Positions 20,484 to 32,605 of a stretch of DNA of 64,000 nucleotides are shown piece by piece (within the stretch, counting starts at the first letter, position 1; every line of letters starts with the position of its first letter). Below the pieces are notes generated by a model, which saw only the letters and a program-made list of their open reading frames with translations, was not told the DNA's origin and made no database searches. The translations under genes were made by a program, and so were the position numbers. Source of the stretch: Orobanche coerulescens (lineage: Eukaryota > Streptophyta > Magnoliopsida > Lamiales > Orobanchaceae). The stretch covers positions 6,125,501 through 6,189,500 of the forward strand of contig CM065819.1 in NCBI GenBank assembly GCA_033398695.1, given 5' to 3'.

Positions 20484-22017
20484 ATGGCGTTTCAATTCTC
20501 TCCAGTCGAAGGCCTTGCTCTCAACCGACCACCATTCTTCGATGGCTCAAATTATTTGACATGGAAGAAAAAGATGTCAATCTTTATTCGTGCCTACGAT
20601 ATAGAGATTTGGAAGATTATTTGTCTCGCCCAAAAGTTCCTATCAAATCCGATGGTATGCTCAAATCTTTTGAAGAATACGACGATGCCGATTGGAAAAA
20701 TGACCATCTAAATTGTAAGGCCACCCAACTTTTATTTTGTGCCTTAAATCCCGAAGAGGTCAATAGAATCTCGTCGTGTGAAAGTGCGAAAGAAATATGG
20801 AAAATTCTTGAAATCACACACGAAGGGACAACTCAAGTCAAGGAGACGAAGATCAATATGCTTCTCCATGACTACGAGTTATTCATGATGAAGGGTGACG
20901 AGTCCATCACCAATATGCTCGACCGATTCTTGGTCATCACCAATGGAATAGCTTCGTTTGGCAAATCATTATCTAGTAGTGAAAAAGTCAAGAAAATATT
21001 AAGATCACTACCTAGCGAATGGGACGGCACCGTGACCGCGATTATGGAATCCAAAGATCTCAACACGCTCGATTTTAGTGCCCTTGTTGGTTCACTAATC
21101 AATTATGAGATTGTATTAAAATCACGTAGTGTCAAGCCGAAGGAATGATCGTTAGCCATGAAGGCTAAGATATCGAGGAAGAAAGAAGAAATCCCGGTGG
21201 AGGAAAGCGACGAAGAAGCGGCATATTATGCCAAGAATATTAAAAATTCCAAACTTTATTAAACCGGAGGAAGAAGGATATCTCGAGCGAAATGAAGAAA
21301 TTCGACAACTCTTGTCGACAATGTGGAAAACCGGGCCACTTTGCTAAGCATTGCCGAGCTAAACCCAAGAAAGAGGTTCTCGTGGCAACATGGAGCGATG
21401 AAGACGAAGACGACGATTTTATCAATCAAAATAATCTCGCTCTCATGGCCCGAAGTTCGTTCGACGACAGCGACGTCGAAACCCAAGTAAGTACATCCTC
21501 CCATGATGAACTTTTTAATGCATTTGAATTATTGCATACGGATTTTCAAAACGCTTTATCCAAAATAAAATCCCTTAAGTCTAAAATTAAATATTTGGAA
21601 ATTGAAAATTCCAAAATTATCGAAAAGGGAAAATTTGTTGAAATCGATCATTCAAAGTGTATTGAAAATGAAAATATTTTGAAGAATGATCTCGCTAAAA
21701 TCCAAATCGAGCTTAAATCTTTAACAAAGAAATTCTCGTATGGAAATGAGAAATTTGAACAAATGCTTGGTGTTCAAAAGTTTACTTTGAATAAAGAAGG
21801 GTTAGGATTCAAAACTCGCTCGAAAATCGAATCCGTTAATTTTAAGATACCCCATTGCGAAAAGTGTTTAAAAATCGGGCATCATATCTCAAGTTGCAAA
21901 AGCCCGAGATGGACGATAAAAATTAAGAAAATTTGGGTTCCTAAAGGAACAATCGTTTCAAATATCGTCTACGTCTCTAAACAAAAACCAACTATAGGTT
22001 GGGTTCCCAAAAATTGA
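20484..22017 (+). pseudogene. copia gag, unit 2
   Basis: The start MAFQFSPVEG is intact. One base is missing in the GG of CTCGGCCC near 20628, which shifts the frame. The TGA shared by all units is at 21146-21148, and one A is missing from an A-run near 21245. From 21292 the frame is open for 241 codons through both CCHC boxes to the natural end. Domains and role are as in unit 1. Confidence 0.85.
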
Positions 22018-22511
22018 TTTTTGATATTTTACTCAGGGGGAGTATAATTTTTTTTTAATGAGAGATAATATTTTCAGGGGAGTTTTTACTCTTTATGCAT
22101 TTATTTATATCGTGCATATTCTACATTTTGGTATCATTAAATTCAATTGCTATTTTTTTACTTTTTGATGAAAACAAAAAGGGGGAGAGAAAGGAGGAAA
22201 ATAAGAAAATGGGATTTACCCTAAAAGGGGAGAAACGAAGGAGTTAAAAAAATGAAAAGGGAAGTCGAAAAAATGACAGAAAAAGAAAAATGAGGAGACG
22301 TCGAAAAGATGATGAAAATTTGAAAAGTCGAAAAGAAAAAGAAAAGGAAAGAAGGAGAAAGAAGAAGTCGAAAAAGAAATGGGAGAAGAAACTAACGAAA
22401 TGGACAAAGTCGAAAACTTTGGTCTGTACACATATACATATATTTACATTTTTTTTGCAGGAAAATCCCATTGACGAAATGTTGTTTTGTAATCATCAAA
22501 AAGGGGGAGAT

Positions 22512-23550
22512 TGTTGGAACATTTTATTCCATGCATAAATTAAAAGTGTTTTGATGATTAATGTTGATAAGCAAAACAAAACAACGAAGAAACGAAGCCA
22601 AGCATCGAAGGAAACAAAGTGCAAAAAGCTGGAAAAACACAATGCTAACGTACGTAACGTGTGATCACTAACGTACGTAATATATGGAATTTTATGTACG
22701 TAATGAAAGTTATATAGCGTATGTAAACAAGTTCAAACCAGATGAACGTTGGATGAGTTGAAGTCAAAAAGGTGGCAACAGACATATGACGCCAAGAAGG
22801 ATTTACTATTAACGTACGTAATGAGAAGTATGATAACGTACGTAAAGAAAGAAACGAATGTTACTGGACTGAATCTGGGAGAAGCTAACGTACGTAACAG
22901 TGTCTGGTTAACGTACGTAAACAAGCTTACGTACGTAATGGGAAGTATATAGCGTACGTAATGAAGGTCATGGCAGCTAACGGCTAGTTTGATCAAGAAG
23001 CCTATAAATACCATGTCTATGGTATTGATTGTGTACAACAACACAAAGCATTCTATACCCTGATCAGAGATTGATATTCATTATATTGTTGTTGTAATAT
23101 TGAGCTTACATTGAGTGTTTGAGTGTTATACACAAAATCATACACGAGCGGTAAAAGAAAAGATACGATTGGATTCGGTGTTATTAGGATCAAGGATCCG
23201 ACATTGTTAGAATCGCAATCGCTATCTTCGTGAGGTTTATCTAGTACCCATAGAAAGCTAGAGCGGTTGATTCCTTGTCCGATAGAAAAGGAAAATGGTT
23301 TAACTTGGACTGACGCAAAGACAAGTACGAGTGGTTTATCACGGACCAATAGAAGACGTGATTGTAACGGTTATACCTCGACCGATAGAAGAGAGACGTA
23401 GAGGTTGCTATCTTTAACCTATTGAAAAAGATAAAGAGAGGACGTAGGCTCGTTTATAGCCGAACCTCTATAAATTCTTGTGTCATTTATTTTCCGCAAT
23501 TTTACTTACGCTTCCGCAAACGGCCCAAATATCCGACCCCATACCCAACA
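22512..23550 (+). repeat. copia array LTR 3
   Basis: 1039 bp. Its first 150 bp carry the same private changes as LTR 5 (GAAGAAACG, AAAAGCTGG, AATGCTAACG), while the rest matches LTR 2, so it is a mosaic. It also has GACGCCAAGAAGGATTTAC in place of GACGTCAGCAGTGACGTAC. Confidence 0.92.
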
Positions 23551-23610
23551 ATTGGTATCGGAGCGGTACTCCAATACGCGGCTTAACATCCGAGGAGAAA
23601 AAGATCAAAA

Positions 23611-25148
23611 ATGGCGTTTCAATTCTCTCGATGAAGGCCTTGCTCTCAACCGACCACCATTCTTCGATGGCTCAAATTATTTGACATGGAAGAAAAAGAT
23701 GTCAATCTTTATTCGTGCCTACGATATAGAGATTTGGAAGATTATTTGTCTCGGCCCAAAAGTTCCTATCAAATCCGATGGTATGCTCAAATCTTTTGAA
23801 GAATACGACGATGCCGATTGGAAAAATGACCATCTAAATTGTAAGGCCACCCAACTTTTATTTTGTGCCTTAAATCCCGAAGAGGTCAATAGAATCTCGT
23901 CGTGTGAAAGTGCGAAAGAAATATGGAAAATTCTTGAAATCACACACGAAGGGACAACTCAAGTCAAGGAGACGAAGATCAATATGCTTCTCCATGACTA
24001 CGAGTTATTCATGATGAAGGGTGACGAGTCCATCACCAATATGCTCGACCGATTCTTGGTCATCACCAATGGAATAGCTTCGTTTGGCAAATCATTATCT
24101 AGTAGTGAAAAAGTCAAGAAAATCTTAAGATCACTACCTAGCGAATGGGACGGCACCGTGACCGCGATTATGGAATCCAAAGATCTCAACACGCTCGATT
24201 TTAGTGCCCTTGTTGGTTCACTAATCAATTATGAGATTGTATTAAAATCACGTAGTGTCAAGCCAAGCCGAAGGAATGATCGTTAGCCATGAAGGCTAAG
24301 ATATCGAGGAAGAAAGAAGAAATCCCGGTGGAGGAAAGCGACGAAGAAGCGGCATATTATGCCAAGAATATTAAAAATTCCAAACTTTATTAAACCGGAG
24401 GAAGAAGGATATCTCGAGCGAAATGAAGAAATTCGACAACTCTTGTCGACAATGTGGAAAACCGGGCCACTTTGCTAAGCATTGCCGAGCTAAACCCAAG
24501 AAAGAGGTTCTCGTGGCAACATGGAGCGATGAAGACGAAGACGACGATTTTATCAATCAAAATAATCTCGCTCTCATGGCCCGAAGTTCGTTCGACGACA
24601 GCGACGTCGAAACCCAAGTAAGTACATCCTCCCATGATGAACTTTTTAATGCATTTGAATTATTGCATACGGATTTTCAAAACGCTTTATCCAAAATAAA
24701 ATCCCTTAAGTCTAAAATTAAATCTTTGGAAATTGAAAATTCCAAAATTATCGAAAAGGGAAAATTTGTTGAAATCGATCATTCAAAGTGTATTGAAAAT
24801 GAAAATATTTTGAAGAATGATCTCGCTAAAATCCAAATCGAGCTTAAATCTTTAACAAAGAAATTCTCGTGCGGAAATGAGAAATTTGAACAAATGCTTG
24901 GTGTTCAAAAGTTTACTTTGAATAAAGAAGGGTTAGGATTCAAAACTCGCTCGAAAATCGAATCCGTTAATTTTAAGATACCCCATTGCGAAAAGTGTTT
25001 AAAAATCGGGCATCATATCTCAAGTTGCAAAAGCCCGAGATGGACGATAAAAATTAAGAAAATTTGGGTTCCTAAAGGAACAATCGTTTCAAATATCGTC
25101 TACGTCTCTAAACAAAAACCAACTATAGGTTGGGTTCCCAAAAATTGA
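23611..25148 (+). pseudogene. copia gag, unit 3
   Basis: The ATG frame ends after seven codons because two bases are lost at CTCGATGAAGG; the gag body continues in a neighbouring frame without its own ATG to 24286. A one-base change in the CCAAGCCGAAGG region shifts it again before the shared TGA site. One A is missing near 24378. From 24423 the frame is open for 241 codons with both CCHC boxes. Confidence 0.85.
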
Positions 25149-25647
25149 TTTTTGATATTTTACTCAGGGGGAGTATAATTTTTTTTTAATGAGAGATAAT
25201 ATTTTCAGGGGGAGTTTTTACTCTTTATGCATTTATTTATATCGTGCATATTCTACATTTTGGTATCATTAAATTCAATTGCTATTTTTTTACTTTTTGA
25301 TGAAAACAAAAAGGGGGAGAGAAAGGAGGAAAAGAAGAAAAATGGGATTTACCCTAAAAGGGGGAGAAACGAAGGAGTTAAAAAAAATGAAAAGGGGAAG
25401 TCGAAAAAATGACAGAAAAAGAAAAATGAGGAGACGTCGAAAAGATGATGAAAATTTGAAAAGTCGAAAAGAAAAAGAAAAGGAAAGAAGGAGAAAGAAG
25501 AAGTCGAAAAAGAAATGGGAGAAGAAACTAACGAAATGGACAAAGTCGAAAACTTTGGTCTGTACACATATACATATATTTACATTTTTTTTGCAGGAAA
25601 ATCCCATTGACGAAATGTTGTTTTGTAATCATCAAAAAGGGGGAGAT

Positions 25648-26687
25648 TGTTGGAACATTTTATTCCATGCATAAATTAAAAGTGTTTTGATGATTAATGT
25701 TGATAAGCAAAACAAAACAACGAAGAGACGAAGCCAAGCATCAAAGGAAACAAAGTGCAAAAGGCTGGAAAAACACAACGTTAACGTACGTAACGTGTGA
25801 TCACTAACGTACGTAATATATGGAATTTTATGTACGTAATGAAAGTTATATAGCGTATGTAAACAAGTTCAAACCAGATGAACGTTGGATGAGTTGAAGT
25901 CAAAAAGGTGGCAACAGACATATGACGTCAGCAGTGACGTACTATTAACGTACGTAATGAGAAGTATGATAACGTACGTAAAGAAAGAAATGAATGTTAC
26001 TGGACTGAATCTGGGAGAAGCTAACGTCGTAGCGATTAATGCGGTTAACGTACGTAAACAAGCTTACGTACGTAATGGGAAGTATATAGCGTACGTAATG
26101 AAGGTCATGGCAGCTAACGGCTAGTTTGATCAAGAAGCCTATAAATACCATGTCTATGGTATTGATTGTGTACAACAACACAAAGCATTCTATACCCTGA
26201 TCAGAGATTGATATTCATTATATTGTTGTTGTAATATTGAGCTTACATTGAGTGTTTGAGTGTTATACACAAAATCATACACGAGCGGTAAAAGAAAAGA
26301 TACGATTGGATTCGGTGTTATTAGGATCAAGGATCCGACATTGTTAGAATCGCAATCGCTATCTTCGTGAGGTTTATCTAGTACCCATAGAAAGCTAGAG
26401 CGGTTGATTCCTTGTCCGATAGAAAAGGAAAATGGTTTAACTTGGACTGACGCAAAGACAAGTACGAGTGGTTTATCACGGACCAATAGAAGACGTGATT
26501 GTAACGGTTATACCTCGACCGATAGAAGAGAGACGTAGAGGTTGCTATCTTTAACCTATTGAAAAAGATAAAGAGAGGACGTAGGCTCGTTTATAGCCGA
26601 ACCTCTATAAATTCTTGTGTCATTTATTTTCCGCAATTTTACTTACGCTTCCGCAAACGGCCCAAATATCCGACCCCATACCCAACA
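25648..26687 (+). repeat. copia array LTR 4
   Basis: 1040 bp. It is chimeric: TGTTACTGGACTGAATCTGG as in LTR 2, followed by TAGCGATTAATGCGG as in LTR 1, with one palindrome reduced to AACGTCGTAGC. Confidence 0.92.
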
Positions 26688-26748
26688 ATTGGTATCGGAG
26701 CGGTACTCCAATACGCGGCTTAACATCCGAGGAGAAAAAGATCAAAAA

Positions 26749-28285
26749 ATGGCGTTTCAATTCTCTCCAGTCGAAGGCCTTGCTCTCAACCGACCACCAT
26801 TCTTCGATGGCTCAAATTATTTGACATGGAAGAAAAAGATGTCAATCTTTATTCGTGCCTACGATATAGAGATTTGGAAGATTATTTGTCTCGGCCCAAA
26901 AGTTCCTATCAAATCCGATGGTATGCTCAAATCTTTTGAAGAATACGACGATGCCGATTGGAAAAATGACCATCTAAATTGTAAGGCCACCCAACTTTTA
27001 TTTTGTGCCTTAAATCCCGAAGAGGTCAATAGAATCTCGTCGTGTGAAAGTGCGAAAGAAATATGGAAAATTCTTGAAATCACACACGAAGGGACAACTC
27101 AAGTCAAGGAGACGAAGATCAATATGCTTCTCCATGACTACGAGTTATTCATGATGAAGGGTGACGAGTCCATCACCAATATGCTCGACCGATTCTTGGT
27201 CATCACCAATGGAATAGCTTCGTTTGGCAAATCATTATCTAGTAGTGAAAAAGTCAAGAAAATCTTAAGATCACTACCTAGCGAATGGGACGGCACCGTG
27301 ACCGCGATTATGGAATCCAAAGATCTCAACACGCTCGATTTTAGTGCCCTTGTTGGTTCACTAATCAATTATGAGATTGTATTAAAATCACGTAGTGTCA
27401 AGCGGCCGAAGGAATGATCGTTAGCCATGAAGGCTAAGATATCGAGGAAGAAAGAAGAAATCCCGGTGGAGGAAAGCGACGAAGAAGCGGCATATTATGC
27501 CAAGAATATTAAAAAATTCCAAACTTTATTAAACCGGAGGAAGAAGGATATCTCGAGCGAAATGAAGAAATTCGACAACTCTTGTCGACAATGTGGAAAA
27601 CCGGGCCACTTTGCTAAGCATTGCCGAGCTAAACCCAAGAAAGAGGTTCTCGTGGCAACATGGAGCGATGAAGACGAAGACGACGATTTTATCAATCAAA
27701 ATAATCTCGCTCTCATGGCCCGAAGTTCGTTCGACGACAGCGACGTCGAAACCCAAGTAAGTACATCCTCCCATGATGAACTTTTTAATGCATTTGAATT
27801 ATTGCATACGGATTTTCAAAATGCTTTATCCAAAATAAAATCCCTTAAGTCTAAAATTAAATCTTTGGAAATTGAAAATTCCAAAATTATCGAAAAGGGA
27901 AAATTTGTTGAAATCGATCATTCAAAGTGTATTGAAAATGAAAATATTTTGAAGAATGATCTCGCTAAAATCCAAATCGAGCTTAAATCTTTAACAAAGA
28001 AATTCTCGCGGAAATGAGAAATTTGAACAAATGCTTGGTGTTCAAAAGTTTACTTTGAATAAAGAAGGGTTAGGATTCAAAACTCGCTCGAAAATCGAAT
28101 CCGTTAATTTTAAGATACCCCATTGCGAAAAGTGTTTAAAAATCGGGCATCATATCTCAAGTTGCAAAAGCCCGAGATGGACGATAAAAATTAAGAAAAT
28201 TTGGGTTCCTAAAGGAACAATCGTTTCAAATATCGTCTACGTCTCTAAACAAAAACCAACTATAGGTTGGGTTCCCAAAAATTGA
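26749..28285 (+). pseudogene. copia gag, unit 4 (best preserved)
   Basis: ATG at 26749 opens 222 codons with the full UBN2-type gag body, ending at TGA (27415-27417). The same frame reopens at ATG 27427 for 196 codons with CCHC 1 (Cys53, Cys56, His61, Cys66 of that part) and a coiled-coil-like Lys/Glu/Ile-rich stretch. A 2-bp loss at TTCTCGCGG near 28007 shifts the end, which carries CCHC 2 and finishes at 28285. Only the TGA and the late shift separate it from an open frame. Confidence 0.87.
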
Positions 28286-28300
28286 TTTTTGATATTTTAC

Positions 28301-28784
28301 TCAGGGGGAGTATAATTTTTTTTTAATGAGAGATAATATTTTCAGGGGGAGTTTTTACTCTTTATGCATTTATTTATATCGTGCATATTCTACATTTTGG
28401 TATCATTAAATTCAATTGCTATTTTTTTACTTTTTGATGAAAACAAAAAGGGGGAGAGAAAGGAGGAAAATAAGAAAAATGGGATTTACCCTAAAAGGGG
28501 GAGAAACGAAGGAGTTAAAAAAAATGAAAAGGGGAAGTCGAAAAAATGACAGAAAAAGAAAAATGAGGAGACGTCGAAAAGATGATGAAAATTTGAAAAG
28601 TCGAAAAGAAAAAGAAAAGGAAAGAAGGAGAAAGAAGAAGTCGAAAAAGAAATGGGAGAAGAAACTAACGAAATGGACAAAGTCGAAAACTTTGGTCTGT
28701 ACACATATACATATATTTACATTTTTTTTGCAGGAAAATCCCATTGACGAAATGTTGTTTTGTAATCATCAAAAAGGGGGAGAT
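28301..28784 (+). promoter_or_regulatory. multiple polypurine tracts of copia unit 4
   Basis: GGGGGAG occurs five times: near 28304, 28345, 28450, 28497 and 28776, the last directly before LTR 5. A long A/G-rich stretch (about 28500-28680) lies between. Repeated purine tracts upstream of the 3' LTR are a known Sirevirus trait. Units 1-3 have the same layout, some with one G fewer. Confidence 0.75.
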
Positions 28785-29823
28785 TGTTGGAACATTTTAT
28801 TCCATGCATAAATTAAAAGTGTTTTGATGATTAATGTTGATAAGCAAAACAAAACAACGAAGAAACGAAGCCAAGCATCGAAGGAAACAAAGTGCAAAAA
28901 GCTGGAAAAACACAATGCTAACGTACGTAATGTGTGATCACTAACGTACATAATATATGGAATTTTACATACGTAATGAAAGTTATATAGCGTACGTAAA
29001 CAAGTTCAAACCAGATGAACGTTGGATGAGTTGAAGTCAAAAAGGTGGCAACAGACATATGACGTCAGCAGTGACGTACTATTAACGTACGTAATGAGAA
29101 GTATGATAACGTACGTAAAGAAAGAAACGAATGTTACTGGACTGAATCTGGGAGAAGCTAACGTACGTAACAGTGTCTGGTTAACGTACGTAAACAAGCT
29201 TACGTACGTAATGGGAAGTATATAGCGTACGTAATGAAGGTCATGGCAGCTAACGGCTAGTTTGATCAAGAAGCCTATAAATACCATGTCTATGGTATTG
29301 ATTGTGTACAACAACACAAAGCATTCTATACCCTGATCAAATATTGATATTCATTATATTGTTGTTGTAATATTGAGCTTACATTGAGTGATTGAGTGTT
29401 ATACACAAAATCATACACGAGCGGTAAAAGAAAAGATACGATTGGATTCGGTGTTATTAGGATCAAGGATCCGACATTGTTAGAATCACAATTGCTATCT
29501 TCGTGAGGTTTACCTAGTACCCATAGAAAGATAGAGCGGTTGATTCCTTGTCCGATAGAAAAGAAAAACGGTTTAACTTGGACCGACGCAAAGACAAGTA
29601 CGAGTGGTTTATCACGGACCAATAGAAGACGTGATTGTAACGGTTATACCTCGACCGATAGAAGAGAGGTGTAGAGGTTGCTATCTTTAACCTATTGAAA
29701 AAAATAAAGAGAGGACGTAGGCTCGTTTATAGCTGAACCTCTATAAATTCTTGTGTCATTTATTTTCCGCAATTTTACTTACGCTTCCGCAAACGACGCA
29801 AATATCCGACCCCATACCCAACA
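28785..29823 (+). repeat. copia array LTR 5 (oldest-looking)
   Basis: 1039 bp. Its 3' half carries about a dozen private substitutions, such as ACAATTGCTATC and GAAAAACGG, that LTRs 1-4 do not share. It looks like the original 3' LTR of the insertion, with the other units copied later. Confidence 0.92.
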
Positions 29824-30027
29824 GCTTGGGTTGGTACGTTCGTGTATATGTGTGATTGTTTCCATGATGTTTTGTGATTATGTGCTGATTATCGTTCGGG
29901 CTGTTGAAATCGCTGAACGATACCGTCGTTGCTATGATTTTAGTATGCGTGTTGCTTTACGATGGAAATCGTTATATGAGGTATGTGTTATGATTTTTCT
30001 ATTGTGCTGAGTGATTACTTATTCAGT

Positions 30028-30989
30028 ATGCCGAGAGGCCGAGGTCGTGGTCGTGGCAATCAGACACTTGGTCAATATCATGCTGCCGGTGATGATGTCG
30101 GTATCGGTGTCGCTACTATTTACAACAGGTAGCCACACAAATGACTCAGTTGACTCAGGCAGTTCAGCGTGTTACAGATGTGACCCAGAACACTGGTGCA
30201 AAGCAGTGGCTTTGAGAAGTGGTTCATATGAATCCCCCTCATTTCGTTGGTGCTGCAGATGCATTAGGTTGGGATGATTGGCTTTTCCAGTTGGAAAAGA
30301 TATTCGAGGTAGTTGATTGTCCAGAAGAACATAAGGTCCCGGTAGCTCAGTATCTTTTTGACAAGAATGCCGCTAGCTGGTGGGAGGCTGTTAAGCCTCA
30401 AGATCGTGTTGTCACATGGGCAGAGTTCCAGAGATTCATGAGAGATGAGTTTTGTCCGGATCCGATCAGAAATCAGAGGATTAATGAATTCTTTTCGGCG
30501 AAACCGCAGGATGTACCACTGTCTCAAGCTATTATTGATTTTAGCAAACAGCTCGGCTATGTGCAGAATCAAGTAAAGACATAGGAGGACAAGATTTGTC
30601 ATTTTAGTAGGCGGATAAAGCCGGAGATTCGTCAGTACATGGCAGGTCTCGCTTGTACTTCCTTGAGAGATTATCAGAATAGGGCGTTGGCCTATGAGCT
30701 ATCCAGATTGCCGACCGAGATTATGTCCGCGTCGAAGAAATAGAAAACCGTTGGGGACTTTTCAGGAAATCAGGGGAGTAGTACCCCTGCAGTGAGTTAT
30801 GTGAACAGCTCGAAGATATGTTATACCTGTAGTCGAGCGGGCCATACTGCGAAGAATTGTCGTTCACCGTTAGTCAACTGTTTCGAGTGTGGCCAGGTGG
30901 GTCACCAAGTTGTACATTGCGAGACAGTAGCTGAGAGATTCGGGGATCGAGGTTGCGTCTCTGCTCCGAAAGTACACGGATATGCCTAG
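30028..30989 (+). pseudogene. Ty3/gypsy gag of element A
   Basis: ATG at 30028 starts an Arg/Gly-rich N-terminus (MPRGRGRGRG) that soon shifts frame. From about 30219 the gag body is open: NPPHFVGAAD, WLFQLEKIFEV, ASWWEAV, W-EF-RFMRDEF. Stops at 30582 (TAG) and near 30740 interrupt it. From about 30792 two CCHC knuckles follow (CYTCSRAGHTAKNC and CFECGQVGHQVVHC). There is no protease or reverse transcriptase after the knuckles: only about 390 bp remain to the LTR. The element thus kept gag and lost pol, and gag itself is now broken. Confidence 0.85.
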
Positions 30990-31362
30990 TGTGGTTTTGA
31001 AGATTTCGGCGTGGTCCGAATTGTTTGTGTTTGTCCTTGTGGATCGTTTGTGTGTTTATTTCTGTTTTCTTGATTGTGCATGTTTCCTTGTAATAGGTGC
31101 TTAGTGTTTTGTGGTTTTTCGGATAATTGACTTGATTGTATTATCTATCTGATGACGCTTGTCACTTGTTGGTTTTACTACGTTTCTACCGGTGGCGTTG
31201 TGTTGGTCGATGTGGAGCGCGTTTTCACGCCGTATATTCCTTTGCGTGCTTGTAATGTTTTGCCGATAGGCGAAAGTTACGCGTTTCTTGTGTTTCTCGT
31301 TGAATGTTTCTTGGCAGGATGTTGCTCCTCCATACTTATTTTAAGTTTCGGGACGAAAGTTC

Positions 31363-31379
31363 TTTTAAGGAGGGTATAA
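31363..31379 (+). promoter_or_regulatory. polypurine tract of element A
   Basis: TTTTAAGGAGGGTATAA directly precedes the 3' LTR, after AGTTTCGGGACGAAAG, the usual end of Tekay/Del-type interiors. Confidence 0.75.
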
Positions 31380-31922
31380 TGTAATATCCGCAATTTTCGA
31401 TTTTCGGTAATTTTCTTTTTTCGGCTGGAGTCCGTTTTGACGACTCAATTGTGACCGTTTCGTCATTCTGAGAATATTTAATTATGCACTTTTCGACTTC
31501 TGAGTTCGTTTCGGTGTCGTTTTTCCGAGTTCCGTGCTTTTTAGCGACTTTTCCGCACTTGAGCTTGATTCTTACGAATCTCATCCGAAACTATTGTTTT
31601 GAGTTTCCCGTAAGTCCGTTTAACTTGGTTAGATGTGTTGTGAAATTTGGTTTGGTTATTCGATCACGTATCGTGATTTTCGGGTGTTTTGGGCCATTTT
31701 ATAATTTCCCAAAGTGGTGGGTATCTGTATACGTATTTGTTGTCTCGACCCTTTTTATGGTCGCGTGTTAGTTTGATTATAACTCAAGCTCTTAGTATGA
31801 TCTTATTCTGGAGCTTTCCGTGCGTATCTTGAACTTGGTGTTCCGATCGTAGGAATCCGTTGTTGTAATCGGCTTTGAGAGCACTGTTGTTGTCCTTTTA
31901 AGTCGTTAGCGCACGCTACACC
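31380..31922 (+). repeat. 3' LTR of element A, left part
   Basis: The first 543 bp of the LTR, from TGTAATATCCGC to the first palindrome TAGCGCACGCTA (31907-31918), where element C inserted. The last five bases, ACACC, are the target duplication of C. Confidence 0.9.
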
Positions 31923-32483
31923 TGTAATATCCGCAATTTTCGATTTTCGGTAAATTTCTTTTTTTTCGGTGGAAGTCCGTTTTGACGACTCGCTCGTGAC
32001 CGTTTCGTCATTCCGAGAATGATTAATTCTGCACTTTTTGTCATCCGAGTTCGTTTCGGTGTCATTTTGTTGAGTTCCGTGCTTTTTAACGGTTTTTCCG
32101 CACTTGAGTTCGATTCTTGCGAATCTCGTCTGAAACTGTTGTTTCGACTTTCTCGTAAGTTCATTTAATGTTAATATTCATGTTGCGAGCTTCGGTTTGG
32201 TTATTCGATCACGTATCGTGATTTTGGGGCGTTTTGGGCCATTTTCGTAATTTCCCAAAGTTTGGGGTAATTACTTTCCGTTGTCGAATTTCGAGCCTTC
32301 GGGTAGTCGGAATCGTGTGTTGTATTAGTGCTCGGATTCGTCTTTTCGAGTACTTCGTAACCGTATCTTCGATTCGCAGTTCGGGTTCGGGGTCGTTCGG
32401 GCCGTCGGAGTTGGTCCCGCCGAGTCATGGCGGGCATGCTCGGGCCAGCCACTGGCCGAGTAACGTGCGGTAGTGGACCGGCG

Positions 32484-32605
32484 ATTATGTACGTAAGACC
32501 GATTCGTACGTAAGACCTGGCCGTGCGTACGTAACGTTCCGGCATTTTCCAGCAGGAGTTCGGCCATGGCGGTTACGTCGTAAGCCATGGCGATTCGTCG
32601 TAACG
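32484..32605 (+). repeat. palindrome cassette (TACGTAAG / TTACGTCGTAA) in C 5' LTR
   Basis: Five units are seen: TATGTACGTAAG, TTCGTACGTAAG, GTGCGTACGTAAC, TTACGTCGTAAG and TTCGTCGTAAC. The cassette ends about 11 bp before TATTTAA (32617-32623). Confidence 0.8.

Larger units (their letters stand above)
16252..29823 (+). mobile_element. SIRE-like Ty1/copia array: five LTRs and four gag-only interiors in tandem
   Basis: A single pair of 5-bp target duplications (GCTTG, 16247-16251 and 29824-29828) bounds an LTR-int-LTR-int-LTR-int-LTR-int-LTR series. LTRs are 1039-1040 bp and interiors 2089-2097 bp, with neighbouring units sharing one LTR. LTRs run TGTTGG to CCAACA. Interiors carry a primer site, a copia gag and repeated GGGGGAG tracts, but no protease, integrase or reverse transcriptase. 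The repeated purine tracts, palindromic LTRs and extended gag with a second CCHC box fit the Sirevirus lineage. One insertion followed by unequal exchange between LTRs explains the structure. Confidence 0.9.

Noticed and set aside
25290..25607. Phe/Ser-rich 'membrane' frames on the minus strand of the copia interiors
   Set aside because: They are the complement of the A/G-rich purine region; the composition makes them look hydrophobic.
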